This document shows, piece by piece, positions 23,501-38,500 of a stretch of 64,000 bases of DNA. The notes under the pieces are model-generated. The model was not told the origin of the DNA and ran no database searches. It was given only the letters and a program-made list of their open reading frames with translations. Every line of letters begins with the position of its first letter. The stretch's first letter is position 1. Location: contig JAZAYU010000225.1 in assembly GCA_038501625.1 (NCBI GenBank), positions 186,001 to 250,000 of the forward strand, read 5' to 3'. The translations under genes were made by a program, and so were the position numbers. This stretch comes from Corbicula japonica (Eukaryota > Mollusca > Bivalvia > Venerida > Cyrenidae).

Positions 23501-26500
23501 CATTGCGGATCAACTGACATTACAGTGTCAAACGGATCGTCGCTTCTACAATAGAAATGGTAATCTCATTGTGGAATAACTGACATTACAGTGTCAAACA
23601 GATCGTCGCTTCTACAATAGAAAGAAGTAATCTCATTGTGGAACAACTGACATTGCCCTGTCAAATGGATCGTCGCTTCTACAATAGAAAGAAGTAAATG
23701 TATTGTCACAATATCAAATAAGTGTTCGCTTCTACATTTGAAAGGAAGGACTGCACTCATTGTGGAACAACTGAAATACCGGTTATTTCATTGGTCCAGG
23801 AATAAAATGTAAATAAATAAACTAAGATAAGAAGAGAACCGTAACCTATACAGAAGAGGTAAAGTAAAGGAAATTAAACATTGCAATATCATGAAATAAA
23901 ATGGAATATTATAACTGTATACAGTCTGTGAGTTCATTTTTCATTCAAGATGTGTGTGTCAACAATATCACAAGAGACCAAAGTTGGCATAGCACGGGAA
24001 ACTGCGGAAGTACAGTACCGGAAAACTACACTGTGTGATACGGATTTATTTATTTGGCATGTTGTATCGATCATGCGGATAAACGCTGTACTATGCTTAA
24101 ATCATTAATTAATATTTATTAAGGTAACATTCTAATGTACGACGAACATCTCTGATGTGTCGTTTCGTATTCGAAAACAATTTTTAACAAAATATGCACA
24201 CTTGTTACGAATATAGAAACGGGCCTTTGCAATAAATATGAGACTGTTTTAATACAGTTAATTGACTTCAGTCCGACGTTATTTGACGACGACTCATATA
24301 TCTATCCTGAGTGAAACGTACTGTAATAAATGCTCTGATGGTGAAGTTAATCTCTTCGACATGGAATGTCGAAGAGTTAATCTCTTTGACATGGATTGTC
24401 GTCGCTATATCCATAAATATGGAATGCACACCTTGTAATAGAACCAAATCATGTTCCACGTCGTATAATGCCGATAGTCATAGTTATTGGTTAAAGCCCT
24501 AGATATTGCAGGTTAACCAGGTTTATCGCCGAAAACTACGGTTTTCGGTAGGTAACAATAGTTTTTTGGCGATATCCATAGTTATTCGTCCGATAACCAC
24601 GGTTATTGACAATAATTATGGTTATCGCCCGATATCTATTAGTTATTGGTCGATAACCATGGATATAGGATTAATTGCGCAATCCACTTGCCATAAATAC
24701 AAATCAAAGTCACTTCGAAATTATATAACAAAAATGGTCAGTCTGAAACAGAGTTTCTAATTGCTTAGTAAGTTTGCAAGAATATTAAACTATATCATCA
24801 TTGTAAAACTAAGATTGTCTATGGAATTTGAATTCATTTCGTGTCTAAGAAGTTTTTGGTTTAACCCCAAATGCACTGTGTGTTGCATTGCTGGTGTATT
24901 ATTCGATTCACCTAGATGAGTTTCCGAGAGCAATATAAGCGAGGATTGACAATTCAACTCTCAATGCGCATGAACAAAGCAAACAAAATCTTACTTTTGT
25001 TTCAGGATGACCTGTACAAACTTCTGGGAGAGTAAACTGGACATCTCGCTGGCCATCTTACCAACTGTATCTTCGGTCACATTGGTCTTTGTACGAATTA
25101 CCATAAACCTACAGAAAATATTTTCTGAAATCTGTGCCCAAGGTTATAAAACTGAGCATAGAAACCAGTCTAAAATCTCAAGCATCTGATTGGCTGAAAT
25201 GGCGACAGGTCCATTTCAGCCAATCAGATGCTTGAGATTTTAGACTGGTTTCTATGCTCAGTTTTATAACCTTGGGCACTGATGTCGTTTCCAAAAATAC
25301 TGTTCATTGCAAATAATTAAAAAATTAAAGGGAGCAAAGAGCTTAAAAGTATAATGATAACACATATTAAAGTAAAAAAGCCGCGTACCATTAGATCGAA
25401 TACTATGACTATTGCTTTACGTTTTGTACATGCGCAATTCAAATTGAAAAATAATTGAAACATCAGTCATTTTAAACAATGCTTGATAAAAGATAATCTA
25501 CTTCTCGAGTGGTTTCTCCAGGTCAAACTGCAGGAGGTCCAGCTTGACTTGCATGATGTTGACATTCTCCACAGGGACCCACTTAGAGCCTTGAGAACTT
25601 ATCAGATATAGGTTATCATTTTCGTCATCTGAAATGTGGAACAAAACTGTGACAACTATGACCAAAAGGTAGATCACTTGATATCACAGGACACAAATTG
25701 AGCACGTACCGGAAAAGGTATCTGCGGTTATACTTCTGCACATTTTAGATTTTACTGTATTTGGAAAGAGCTTACAAAAATCTATTATTTTCTCATTACT
25801 GATATGTAAATTTTGTTACTCATTTTTACTTTAGAATGTTGGGATTTTTACCTCAAAAAAGCATTAATTAGACATATCGTCTTTTTTTTATTTCGTAATT
25901 GCAAAGAATACGTTTAATTCGCGACGATACCTTTTCTTATGATTTTTCAAAACTACATTTTCATTGGTTAGGTCGAGTTCTTTCGTTAGAGAGGAGTATA
26001 GCCAGGTGTTTATGCCAGATAGAGTTACCTAGCTACAGTTACATGATACTGGAAATATTTTGACAAGAACTTTGAAAGTCACCAATAAACGACCAATTAA
26101 CAAATAAAACATGGCATTGAGGGCAATATGCAAGTTTACGGACTGGTTGGTCAGACTGAGGAAGGTATATGGCCCGAAGCAACAGACAACAGACAGACTA
26201 GGCAACAGACCCGCACTTTATAAGATAATTATTCTTATATTAGATTCTGAAGTAATCAAAAACGGTCAATATAAGAATTATGGACCGGATAGCCGGTCAA
26301 TATGCGATTTATGGACTGGATGACGTCATATTAAATACAGAAGGGCTTATGCAAATGAGGTATAATATTATCAAATATTGGAGGCTCGGGTTGATTGTGC
26401 CTGTTTATGAGCAACAATATTCGATAGACTTACCGTCATTATTGGCATAATCTCCCATATACCACTTGGTAGGTTTTGGTACCTCAACCTTGTTTTCATC

Positions 26501-29500
26501 TGCAGCTAACTGCTCTTGCATCTTCTGTAATTTAGACTTCTGCTTCTCCTTTTCCAGAGCTTCTATTTCATGAGGTAGTAGTACTTGCACCTGTTTAAAT
26601 ACAATGTTGGTTATTTTAAAGCTGCCTATTCACAGTTCAAGGTGGAATAATTCAATATCTTAGATGTTGCTAATTATAATGGTTCTACAAGGAAATGCCT
26701 ACAACATCACTGAACAAAAGCGAAATTCGACCAAAATTTAGACTAACCATTTAAAGATCCGTTATGAGTGAATTCTTCTGATTTTTTAACCCTAAAAAAA
26801 CTCTGGCTTTAATGACATTTGCTATATACAGGTTTTCAGCAGTTAAAATACCTATTTTGATACTTGAAAACAGTTAATATTGTTAGTTTTGATACGTTAC
26901 CAGGCCTCTTTAATAATTATGAATCTCCATTGTTCTTATGTAGTCAATACAGTCAAAAGAAAAAGAAAATTCTTAGCAAGCAAACATTGCTTCACTTGCT
27001 TGTCAATTAGTTAAATATGAGCCGGCAAGAATTTTATTTGTAAATTATATGTCAGAGCATATTCCCAGCCAACTTTTCTTTAAATATACTCTCATTGCAA
27101 AAGAAAATAGATTAAATTTTACAACGAAACTATATATAAATGATTTCAAAGATTTTCTTCAAACCTTTGGAGGATTCTTCATTTTCTCTTCTTTCGCCTT
27201 TCTCATTGCTGCCAGCTTCTTTGCTTTATTAGGATTTGGAGGACAAGGTACTGTAACCTATATTGAAAGAAAACAAACATTCGTATGCTAAGTATATCAT
27301 CTTTGAGAAAAAATCTAGTCAGTTTTAGATGTTGCTTTGATAGAACTTTGGGGGCAATGCAACTTCACCTATGTGTTTTAGATCTTCTTTTGCTTTCATT
27401 TGAGGAAACTAAGCATAGTCACCGAGATGTTCTTCTTTTTATTTTGGAGGCTTCATATATTTTCCCTGTGTTTTTCATATGAACTTGTTTGCGTTTTGAG
27501 CGTATGACATTTTTACCCACGTGTTTTGAATGTTGATCGATTGCATTTGTATATTACTCACGTTTTTCATATTATGCCGTGGTTGCATTTTATTGACAAG
27601 ACATGAAACCTTCAGTGTTATACAAACGTTACATTGGTTGCATTTTTAGAGAAACGAATTGTTAACCATGTAATGTTTGCATGAAAGGGAAAGTCGGTTT
27701 CATAAGTTCATTTGCACCCAAACTTTTCTACCGTCTACGTTTTGTTGTTGTTTTTGTTGATTTTTATGTTGCAATCTTTGCATTATTTGGACATGGCATA
27801 GTCACTCATGTATGTAGATGATACTTTGCATTTGTTTGTGGAATTGTACCCCTATGTTTTCATAGGTCATAAACCAAAAAGTTTATTTAGCTCGGTCTAA
27901 GTCAAATATCTTTCATTATTCTTTTAATAAAGCTCCTAACATTACTCTTACATTTCCAAAATCGCCGGAACCTTTTTATCATTTTTGTCAAAGCCCTGAT
28001 TATTTATACGTTTTACTTGCGTTGACTATATTTTTACCAGTTGCTCACCGTAACAGGCTTTTGGAATTCATCACCGTCAAATTCCATGTGAACAATAGGA
28101 CTTGATGTAAGAAGTCCTTTGCAGTTCGGGCTTCTGGTCTTTAGGTCATTTACCGAAGAGGAGTCGACTGGTTGAACCTGTAACAAGACGAGCATAACTT
28201 ACTGAATAATTGTTATAATGTAAGATGTGGATAAATGATAGAAATGCGTTTTGTAGATTGACAGGTGATATAAAAAAATGAAATATGTATATCAAGAATG
28301 GTTACATCTAGAAGACACAACCTCCCACACAGACAAAAAAGCAGAAAGAAAAAGAAAAAATATCGTGTTTTGGGGTGAAAACAGATTATAAAACTGTAAG
28401 TCAACTCGAAATAAGCAGCGTTTTGGGATTATTTTTACCTTGTTTAGCTCGATTTGTTTTTTTATCCCCTGTCATCGTGTTCTTGCTGATTTGACTCCAG
28501 GTACTCAGGTCTCGGTTAGGTCATTGAGTAACCGCCCGTTTGGCTTTGCAATGCTATTGATTAGCTTCCTGTGTTTTATTATATGTTTGTGTGCGTTTGC
28601 ATGCAACATTGTTGAGCTGATGGGTGGGTTGGAGTTACTTCACCAAGATGACTTGTACTTGTTTTGTAATATGAGAACCTTTTGGGGCAAGTGTGAGGTT
28701 GGTGCACTCTTGAACCTGGTTTAAACCCCCAGTGACATTTTGTTTAGCCAATGACCGTTCCAATGCGGTAACCCCAAGGATTCTTTTTTTCGTTAATTGT
28801 CCGGGCGTCTTATTTGAAGTGACATACTTATAACAAACATGCCCTCTCTTCCTCCCTTTTTTTCGCTGCGTGAGGAGGCTGTGTTTTGTGAGTATGGCGA
28901 TTCCTGATATGCATATTTCACTTTTTTATTTGGCCCTTTGAATATTTTGATCTTCATTTTATTGTTTCCTATTTTTCTCTTCTGGTTAATATTAATTGTA
29001 CTACTATATGGGGCGCGTCACGGGAAAAAGTACCTTCGGACAGTTGACGTCAATCCTTAAAATGACGTCATAAAGTTGAACGGACGACATTAATTATTAT
29101 GCACATTTTGCTGTAAACACATTTCATCGTCAAAAGATGTAACAAAATCACATTTTAGTTATGGGAAAATAATAAATAATCGTAAATTCTTTCTAAATAT
29201 AGTAAGAACTTAAATGCCACAAAATATGACCGAAGGTACCTTTTCCCGTGGCGTGCCCCATATAATGCCTCTAAATGACTGATAAAGAGAGAAATTCGCC
29301 GATCTTTTTATGAACTGTCATGTGTGAATGTTTAATGTGTCGGTAGTTCAACTTTCGCTTGAAATTTACTCACTCTTACGTTGACCATGAAATAAGAATG
29401 TAACATCATTTTTATTTTCAAACTGTTTATTTGTCTTCTACAATTTATATTATAAATCTTGGTGTTTGAAAACATTCAAGATTAGTTCTCGGTGTTTAAA

Positions 29501-32500
29501 TTAACATACCTCCATAACAATGTGGTTATTGCCATCAACAGCATTCTTTGGAATTGTCAGACTGATTCTCTGGTCGTATGATGACGTCACTTTACCGCCC
29601 TTCTTAGACACAGTAGCATAATCTCGTTTAAGGCGGCTGAAAACTGCCATGCGACCCAATGTCTTGACCTCTGCCATTGCAAATTTGTAGTCCTGAAAAG
29701 AAACAGTAACCATTAATTATTAAAGCACGATTACCGGTTAAAAGAAATAATTCATTAAATTATATTTAAACAACATACCTCTTGAAAAAGTAAATCGACA
29801 TCGTGTGCAGCAAAACACTTTACAAATTCAAAGCAAACGTCAAACAATTATTGCCCATTGGAATGCAAATTTTCGTGTTTTTTTTTTTCAAGTTGTATGC
29901 TAAACGAAAGCATATTCCACATGATAGCCTTCAAATAACTCCAAACTGTTGACATCGGTTATAATGGATCTAAATTGTATTGTTAACTGTTGTTTATATT
30001 GAGTTGCGATCAAACCAGGGTTAAGCGGCGTGGGCAGTAAATGCATTTCCATTACTGCTCATGATCAGGCTCTATCAAACCGAGTCTGCAATATTTTCAT
30101 ATTTGTCGTGTTCGGTGGCTTTTAGTCTCCCTTTCATCTATTTCAAAATAACATTGATTTACTTATTTTACAAAAATCAGGTCGTTAATGCGTCCGATTA
30201 CGTTTTTCATAACGTTATGAATTTTACGTGTGCACCGTTGAAATATCTGATTTTTTAGACTGCCTTGTCCCTAGGAATTTTATATGTCGTAATCATCTGG
30301 CAATGCAGAGAATTCATTTTGTTTAAAGTATTTGTTAATCATCTCATGTCAATCTCGGGTCAACGACCGATTTTGCTGATTGCGACCGTGTAACCCACAA
30401 AAACTCTCTACCATTTTTTTATACGTCTGAAACCGGAAACTACAGAAATCTTCATTAAACAAAAGCTATCTACCATACCCTTTTACGTTTTAAACCTGAA
30501 ACTACAGAACACTTCATTAAACAAAAACTCTCTACTATGCCTTATGTGTCTGATACCGGAAACTACAGAACACTTCATTAAACAAAAACTCTCTACCATG
30601 GTTTATGTGTCTGATACCGGAAACTACAGAACGCTTCATTAAACAAAAACTCTCTACCATGCCTTATGTGTCTGATACCGGAAACTACAGAACACTTCAT
30701 TAAACAAAAACTCTCTACCATGCCTTATGTGTCTGATACCGGAAACTACAGAACACTTCATTAAACAAAAACTCTCTACCATGCCTTATGTGCCTGATAC
30801 CGGAAACTACAGAACACTTCATTAAACAAAAACTCTCTACCATGCCTTATGTGTCTGATACCGGAAACTACAGAACACTTCATTAAACAAAAACTCTCTA
30901 CCATGCCTTATGCGTCTGATACCGGAAACTACAGAACACTTCATTAAACAAAAACTCTCTACCATGCCTTATGCGTCTGATACCGGAAACTACAGAACAC
31001 TTCATTAAGCAAAAGCTCTCTACCATTCTTTATACGTCTAAAACCAGACACTAAAGAACACCAATCTCATTCGCAGAGTTGTCGTTCCTTACACTCACTT
31101 TACATCTCTGCGATAGGCTCAATGTCAAGATTTTTGACATAAATCGACAGCCTTATTTTATACAGTCATAATTATGAATATAAAAACTTGTTGTTAAACA
31201 AATAACAGATATCTTAACTATCTTCCATTCAAACCAAAGAAACCCAAGCAATTTAAAATGTTATTGGTGAACTTTTTTTTTGAGTTAAAGTTAAGTAGTT
31301 GAAAGTAGTCCCAGCCTATAACAGAGGTGAATGTAATGAGCCGATAGTGTAAGAGAGTGAAAGAACACTTCATTAAACAAAAACTCTCTACCATACCTTA
31401 TAATTCTCGATAGTCTCCTCCCTAGTCTCCAGACAGGTCCACTTGCCATTCTTCTCCACTTTGATCACAGCCTCCTTGGATGAATGCCCGTGGATCTGTT
31501 TGGACGGACTGAACGGAATACATACCACCAGCTTCTCCTATAATAAGCAGAAAACAATGCATTCTGTTCAAGCTGCATGCGAAAAAGAATGAACGTGTTG
31601 ATGTACGAGAACAGTTTCATTTTGAATCAGATATCTGTTGATTATAATAGACAGTTTAATAGCTTGTTAGCAACACCGTACTGCAGTTTAAACACGGCCG
31701 ATAATATTATGTTTAAACAAGAGCTGTCAATGAAAATTGACATATGCCGCACGAAAAGCATAATAGTTAAAATGAATAAAGGCCGATAATTAAAAAATAA
31801 TCACGACAGAATATTCTGGCTATGTGCACAAATAGTCTTGGTGACAAACATTCCTGTGATGTTTCAATAAAATTCTGCAAGGGTTTTGGAGATGAAGATT
31901 TTACTTGGACAGACAGACGAACAGACGGACGGAAAGTGCATTTTATATAAGCCTTCTTGGTTATAAAATGGCTTGTAGTCAACCTGCACATTAAACTTAC
32001 CGACAAATTTTCCTCGGCATTTTTGCCCTCTATACTTAATATGGCACTAACTAACTCTTCACTTTCAGAAAACGGCACCGGACATACGAGCTGATCAAGG
32101 GAGGTAACTGTGACGTCGTTAGCGTTAAACTTATTACTCTGCCCTTTGATAATGCATCCCAGTTCGAACCTTTTATCTTCGACTTTGTACCTGAAACATT
32201 AAAATTGTTTTGTTAATTAAATAATGTTTCATTCCGTTATCGGTGGATTGCTTTGTTTCGCGTTGGTATATTTGTTTCGAATCGGAATAACATGGGAAAA
32301 CCGCGCATGTTTATGTCCAAATATATCAAAATTGTGCTCATTGGTGTGCGTGTGAATTGTTTTGGTTGTGGATTAAGCGCGAAGCTGAATTTCAGTTGTC
32401 ATAACTTTTTAGATGACTCAGAATGTGCATAACAATCATCTACATGTAGAAACAACAGAATATACCGTATTAAAAACACAGCTTTCTCAATGAAAGAAAC

Positions 32501-35500
32501 ATCATTTTAAAACCGAATCATTTGATTAATTAGGCCGTAAGTAACTTATTGTAAAGATTTGTCACATACTCATAGCTTGGCCACTGTTCCCATTCTGGCT
32601 TCGCCTCTGGACCGTGTTCCCGACGCCTCCATTCCGCTTCTTTCTCCCGTTTAGCTTCTTCCTCCTGAAGTCGCTGTTCTTCCATTCTCCGACGTTCCTC
32701 TTCTTGTTTTTTCTTCTCGTGTTCTTTTCTTCGTTCCTCTACCTGAAATATATTTTGTTTGATGTTATGTATTGCAAAATTATTTGAAAACGGTTCATGT
32801 ATAAACCAATTAATGTACATCCTAAATATTATTTAAGACAGACAGACTGACATAAAATACCATACTCTTTTAAAAGCTGAAATCAGGGCACCAGAAATTT
32901 ATAAGTGTACCACTATTTCAGCATTGTAACAGCACCGTGAAATTCTCATATACATCAATGCTGCTCGTTTTGGCATAGGACTCTGAAGTAAAGTCATATG
33001 ATTCAAAATAAAGGTATGCACATGATCTGAACGTATGCTGCCGAGTGAGTGAGTATTTAAGATGACTTGTTGAATCTTATTAACGGTAAAGCGCGCGATT
33101 CAAAAGTTCAAATACGTCACCGCTCGAGACTCATCTCACAGGCTGTGGGGGTGTTACTTTATCCAGCACCAGTGAAAACTCGATCTGGTATGCAAGAAGA
33201 ATATTATCTATAATCTTACCTGGGCTTTAAAAGCCAGTTCCTCTTGAATATTCCGAGCTTCTTCTTTCGCTCTCTCCGCTGCAAGGTGTGCCTCCACAGC
33301 GGTGTGTTCCGACTCCGCGGATAATCGTATCGCCTCCGCTAACTCCGCGTTAGCTTTCGCGACTTGTGCATTGAGCCGCGCAAGCCTTTCCCTCAATTCC
33401 TTCTCCTCGATACTTTGGGTCTCTGCATCTAAAAGTAAAAATGTTGATATTTTTCATTATTGCCTGAGCACCATCCATCACAGGCGAATCAAAATAAACA
33501 AAACAAAAACACATCTAAATTCGCTGGAAACAGTACAGTATCAGTTTACGTTTTTGTGACAATGCACGCTTGCTTGTGAGACAGTAATGACATTACATAA
33601 TAGTTCTGTATCAACGTTAGTCTTCTGCAACTGTAATTGCATATTGCCTCTTTGGAATTTCATTTTTCTTCTGATTTATAAATAGGGCTTTGTTGCGTAC
33701 AATGTATTTTGCGCAATAGCAAATGCACCCAATGCATTGTGTCTTCTTATAATCATGCACGATTATATGCCAGGCACAACATCGAAACAATTCAGACTAC
33801 ACACACGCATGTTTGACTGGCGTGCTACAACAAAACAAAGAACTTGTATGATGCCATCCATAATCATAAGTGTTTATTATTATGTTTTGCATATCTAAAG
33901 ATACAACAGCATAACGTAAGTTTAAAACAAAACATATTTTACATTCGAGTAATCCCCAACTAATTTTCCTTCTTTTGTCATCCACATACGCCAACGAATT
34001 CTGTACTCGCTGCATTTCTTTCTTGTGTTTTTCGTGTTTCTTGCGATTCAATATTTATATCTTAAATCTTGACGGGGTTATGTTGCTTTTACTATTCCAT
34101 AGCATTGCTCAAGCAGTATCTCCAAAATTGTCTTAAGTATATGGCATACGTTGTTTATATATATAAACCTATCATCTAAACTGAATGTTATCTGTTTACG
34201 ACTAAGCTTAAATCATCAAGGGAATCGTAGTTATCCGCGAGGGCATCGAACCTACAGAGTTATCCGCTGGAGGGCAGTGAACTTACAATGTCAACTTGTT
34301 AGAAGAAAGTACATGTAGTTATCTTTAAAAATTGTCAAGTTAGTAATCACATGATTAACGACATTATTGTGATTTACTTGTAAAGATCAATGACCAATTT
34401 CATAGGTAAAATGTGTTGCGTTCTGTATAGGTCTTTTATCTTGTTCTATTAATTTTGGCCAGGTGGTGCTTTTTTTCGAAACCAGTAACATGTAGATTGA
34501 CACCATATTATTTCGACCCTATTCATTATTTATGTGACTCTTATGAGCTCTTTTCGCCAGTTTTTTGTTCTAGAATGGCTTCGACTTTGATGAAAAAAAT
34601 GACTGTGATCTTTAATATCATCAATTTAAGCCTAACGATTTGGAACAGAAATAATATTAAGAGTACATGTAATAAATCTGCCATGGAAAATTAACATCCA
34701 ACAAAATATTTATTAACTATGTATTCTGATCGGAAGGGAAGGTTAAGGCAAAAATCAGATCTTAAGCGTATGTTAAAGCAAAACACTAATCGCAAGGGTA
34801 AAAAATCTGATCTCAGACGTTTGTTAAGACGAAAGCCTGAAACAGGTGTATGTTTAGGCAAAGCTCTGAACGAAGGCGCTTGCTAAGTCCGAAAATCTGA
34901 TCGCAAGGGGGGTAGCGGTAGGTTAAAGCTAGAGCGTGGTTATTATGTACATGTACACAGACAGTTGACATCCAACAAAATATTTACTCATTACGTAATA
35001 AATTAAAGTTCTTTAACATTACAAAGTGATTTGTAACAAATATTTACAAATCGCGATAATAAACATTCAACTTGACAAGGTAAATATTATCCGTATTTGC
35101 AAAACGGCTTTTAAAAGGTGGCGTCGACACATGAAATGAAGAAAATGGTTTAGAAACCATCTCTTATCAGCCATTGACCGAGTTTAAATCGGTCTTTTTG
35201 ATGTAAGCAGCACCCTTGATCACTTTCACGTAAAAACTCTATTTATTGCCACTTAGATGCTTAAAACGGCAACAGATTTTTATGCAATAACTTTCATTAA
35301 TCTTGATGATAAATATGGAACACTCAACTCAAAGTTTGGTGGCATTTTAAAACTATTTTTAAAATTTAACGCGATAATTTATTATTGCGATTGTCCATTT
35401 TAGAAAATCAGTTTTATAAATACAGGCATTAAAGTCATACAAATGTTAGTGGTATTATGGGTATTTTTAGAGAACTTTACACATCTTTAATTAAAATGTT

Positions 35501-38500
35501 TTTTCTAACTATTTAAGTGTAAAGGACTCGCAAAAAGCCTGCTATACACAGATGCATCATAGATAGTTTCGCATCATGGATATAATCACAAACAAGCAAG
35601 TTACTAAATGATGTCTGACTCATTTGTTTCCCTTTTACAAAATGAAAATATTACTGACGCTTTGTTATTGGTTTGTATCTGTTGTTGTTTGCAATTAAAA
35701 CAATCGTGAAATTCGTAAATCTAAACAAAAGTGTTTGGTATTATACTTACATGGAAGAGTGTAAATGAAACTAATTAATCCATTTAATACTACGAACTTT
35801 TTTCAAAGAAACAAGTAGTCTATGTTTGCTGATATGCCTTCGAAACTTATAGTTTTAATGTTTATAGTTTTCTATAGCCAGTCATTTCAAATCAACCACA
35901 TCCAAAGTTTTAGAAGCCAGTTCGCCAATACAACATTTGAAAAAAATCAAAGTAGATCGCTTAGCAAACGCGTAAAATGAAAATAACGCGAACTGCAATT
36001 ATCATAATTTCAAATAGTTCACAGTTATTAAAACCAATAGAAACTCAGCCCGAGTACAATCATCTCCCCAAGGTCAAAAGTTAATATGCATTCAAAATTA
36101 TTCCACTAATTAAAAAGCTTAAACAGAGCAAACAATGTAAATTGACAGCGAGTTTCGAATTTCTAAATCTCGATGCATTATATTCCACTATCAACAAATG
36201 GATGGTTTAGTCGGTGAGGGTAATTGAATGTTAGGCCTTGAATGACCACGTCTAACAAATACTTGAGAGTTTATAAATTAACCTCTTCAGACCTCTTCAA
36301 TGATAATGACTTTCGGGGTTTCGCTTAGATACCATACACACTCGTCACTGTGTGGGATTCAATAAAGAAACAAGAGGCTTTGGGTGTTGTGACAACCACT
36401 ACAAGACCATATTACTCTGTACGGTAAGGGTTTAATGAGAGGCGATTCATGTTCCAAGGCCGGATACCAGTTTGTGACTGACCAGTTACTGTACCCTGAA
36501 TAAGGTTCTCTGTAAGACTAAACCGTATTAGTATTTTATGAAAACAGTGTTACAACGTAACATCATAACCAGAAAACGAGTAAGGTACACACAACGTCCA
36601 CACCTCTAAAAATGCAGGATAAATTTTGGGGTTTCGAGGATAGGTGACATTACCGCAGTGTACGTACCCCGCCTTATTATCGGCATTGGCATTTTAGCAA
36701 AATACATTGAAAATGATAGTGCCTCTAGCTGGGAGCGAACCCGCACCGTCACGGCGACAGCGCCTAGCCCTGCAATTCCTGCGACGCAACCGAAGACTAT
36801 TTTATCAAACGAACTAAAGTTATAAAGCAGACATCATTCAATTCTTGAAATTATTTATGTCAACGACATTGTACTAATATTGTAACCAAGTTTGAAGAAA
36901 ATTTAATAAAGAATTACTCAATTTTATTGGCGGCCATAGTACTTAAAATCGAATATGGGGTGTATTATAACAGTCTTTATTGTCCTGGTTACACAGATGG
37001 TGTAGTTCTTTAATGGTTGAAATAATGATATTTGATTATTCTTTCCTTATAGTCCTGACAAAAGTATGGGACGTATGAACAACTCAACTTAAGAAGAAAT
37101 GTGCGGGTTGTTTGTAAACTGGCTCATAAAAGGAACATAAAAAGTTGGTAGAATGTTCAATTTCGGGTTTGAAGATGTATCTTTCGCTGGAGCTTTGTGC
37201 GCTAGTGAAAGACGATTTTAAGAGATGAGGAAATAATTAACCAAGCAGTAATTTATAAGTACCTGCACACAACAGGAACGTCAACCGAACGGAAGTACAG
37301 AACACAACTTTATTTTAACCTGGTACATGACATACATCAAGGGCGACATAACATTAAATGTATAATATTACAAAAGATGCATAATGTTTTGGTTTCATAA
37401 ACATTACGAAACAACACAAATATAAAAATCATTTCCATTAAATCTTTTTAGAGATTGTGGGTTATAACATATTATACGAAACAACTAAACAATCACGCTT
37501 ATTTTGATTCAATAAGTTCCTCCTGCTTGGTACCTGTAAACATATGTGTTTCCTTTCAGAAATTTAGTATAAAATGCTGATAACATAAAACAAGCATGTT
37601 ATCAAATCAAATGATAAATATATAAACCTGTAAGTCATCGTACTTTATCCGACACCAGCAACTTAGTAAAAAGACGATAAATTTTTTACCCACACCATCA
37701 ACTATTAAACAAGCATGTAAACAAACCAATCAGCCATCGAACTTCATCCCACACCAGCAAATCAATCAACAAGAAGGTAAACACACACACACACCAGCAA
37801 AAAATACACCAGCAAATCAATCAACAAGAAGGTAAACACACACACACACCAGCAAAACCTACACCAGCAAATCAATCAACAAGAAGGTAAACACACACCA
37901 GCAAAACCTACACCAGCAAATCAATCAACAAGAAGGTAAACACACACACACCAGCAAAACCTACACCAGCAAATCAATCAACAAGAAGGTAAACACACAC
38001 ACACCAGCAAAACCTACACCAGCAAATCAATCAACAAGAAGGTAAACACACACACACCAGCAAAACCTACACCAGCAAATCAATCAACAAGAAGGTAAAC
38101 ACACACACACCAGCAAAACCTACACCAGCAAATCAATCAGCAAGAAGGTAAACACACACACCAGCAAAACCTACACTAGCAAATCAATCAACAAGTAGGT
38201 AAACACACACTCACCAGCAAAACCTACACCAGCAAATCAATCAACAAGAAGGTAAACACACACACCAGCAAAACCTACACCAGCAAATCAATCAACAAGA
38301 AGGGAAACACACATACACACCAGCAAAACCCACACCAGCAAATCAATCAACAAGAAGGTAAACACACACACCAGCAAAATCTACACCAGCAAATCAATCA
38401 GCAAGAAGGTAAACACACACGCCAGCAAAACCTACACCAGCAAATCAATCAACAAGAAGGTAAACACACACACACCAGCAAACCCTACACCAGCAAATCA

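Noticed and set aside
32530..32820. 96-codon ORF starting upstream of exon 3
   Set aside because: It contains exon 3, but the extra N- and C-terminal residues lie in introns; the splice-bounded form joins both neighbours in phase.
33797..34051. Minus strand ORF with a Lys/Glu-rich start (NRKKHEKHKKEMQRVQNSLA), looking like more coiled coil
   Set aside because: No polypyrimidine-AG before it in the needed phase. The nearest donor GTATGT would give an exon whose phase does not fit exon 2. Kept only as a weak possibility.
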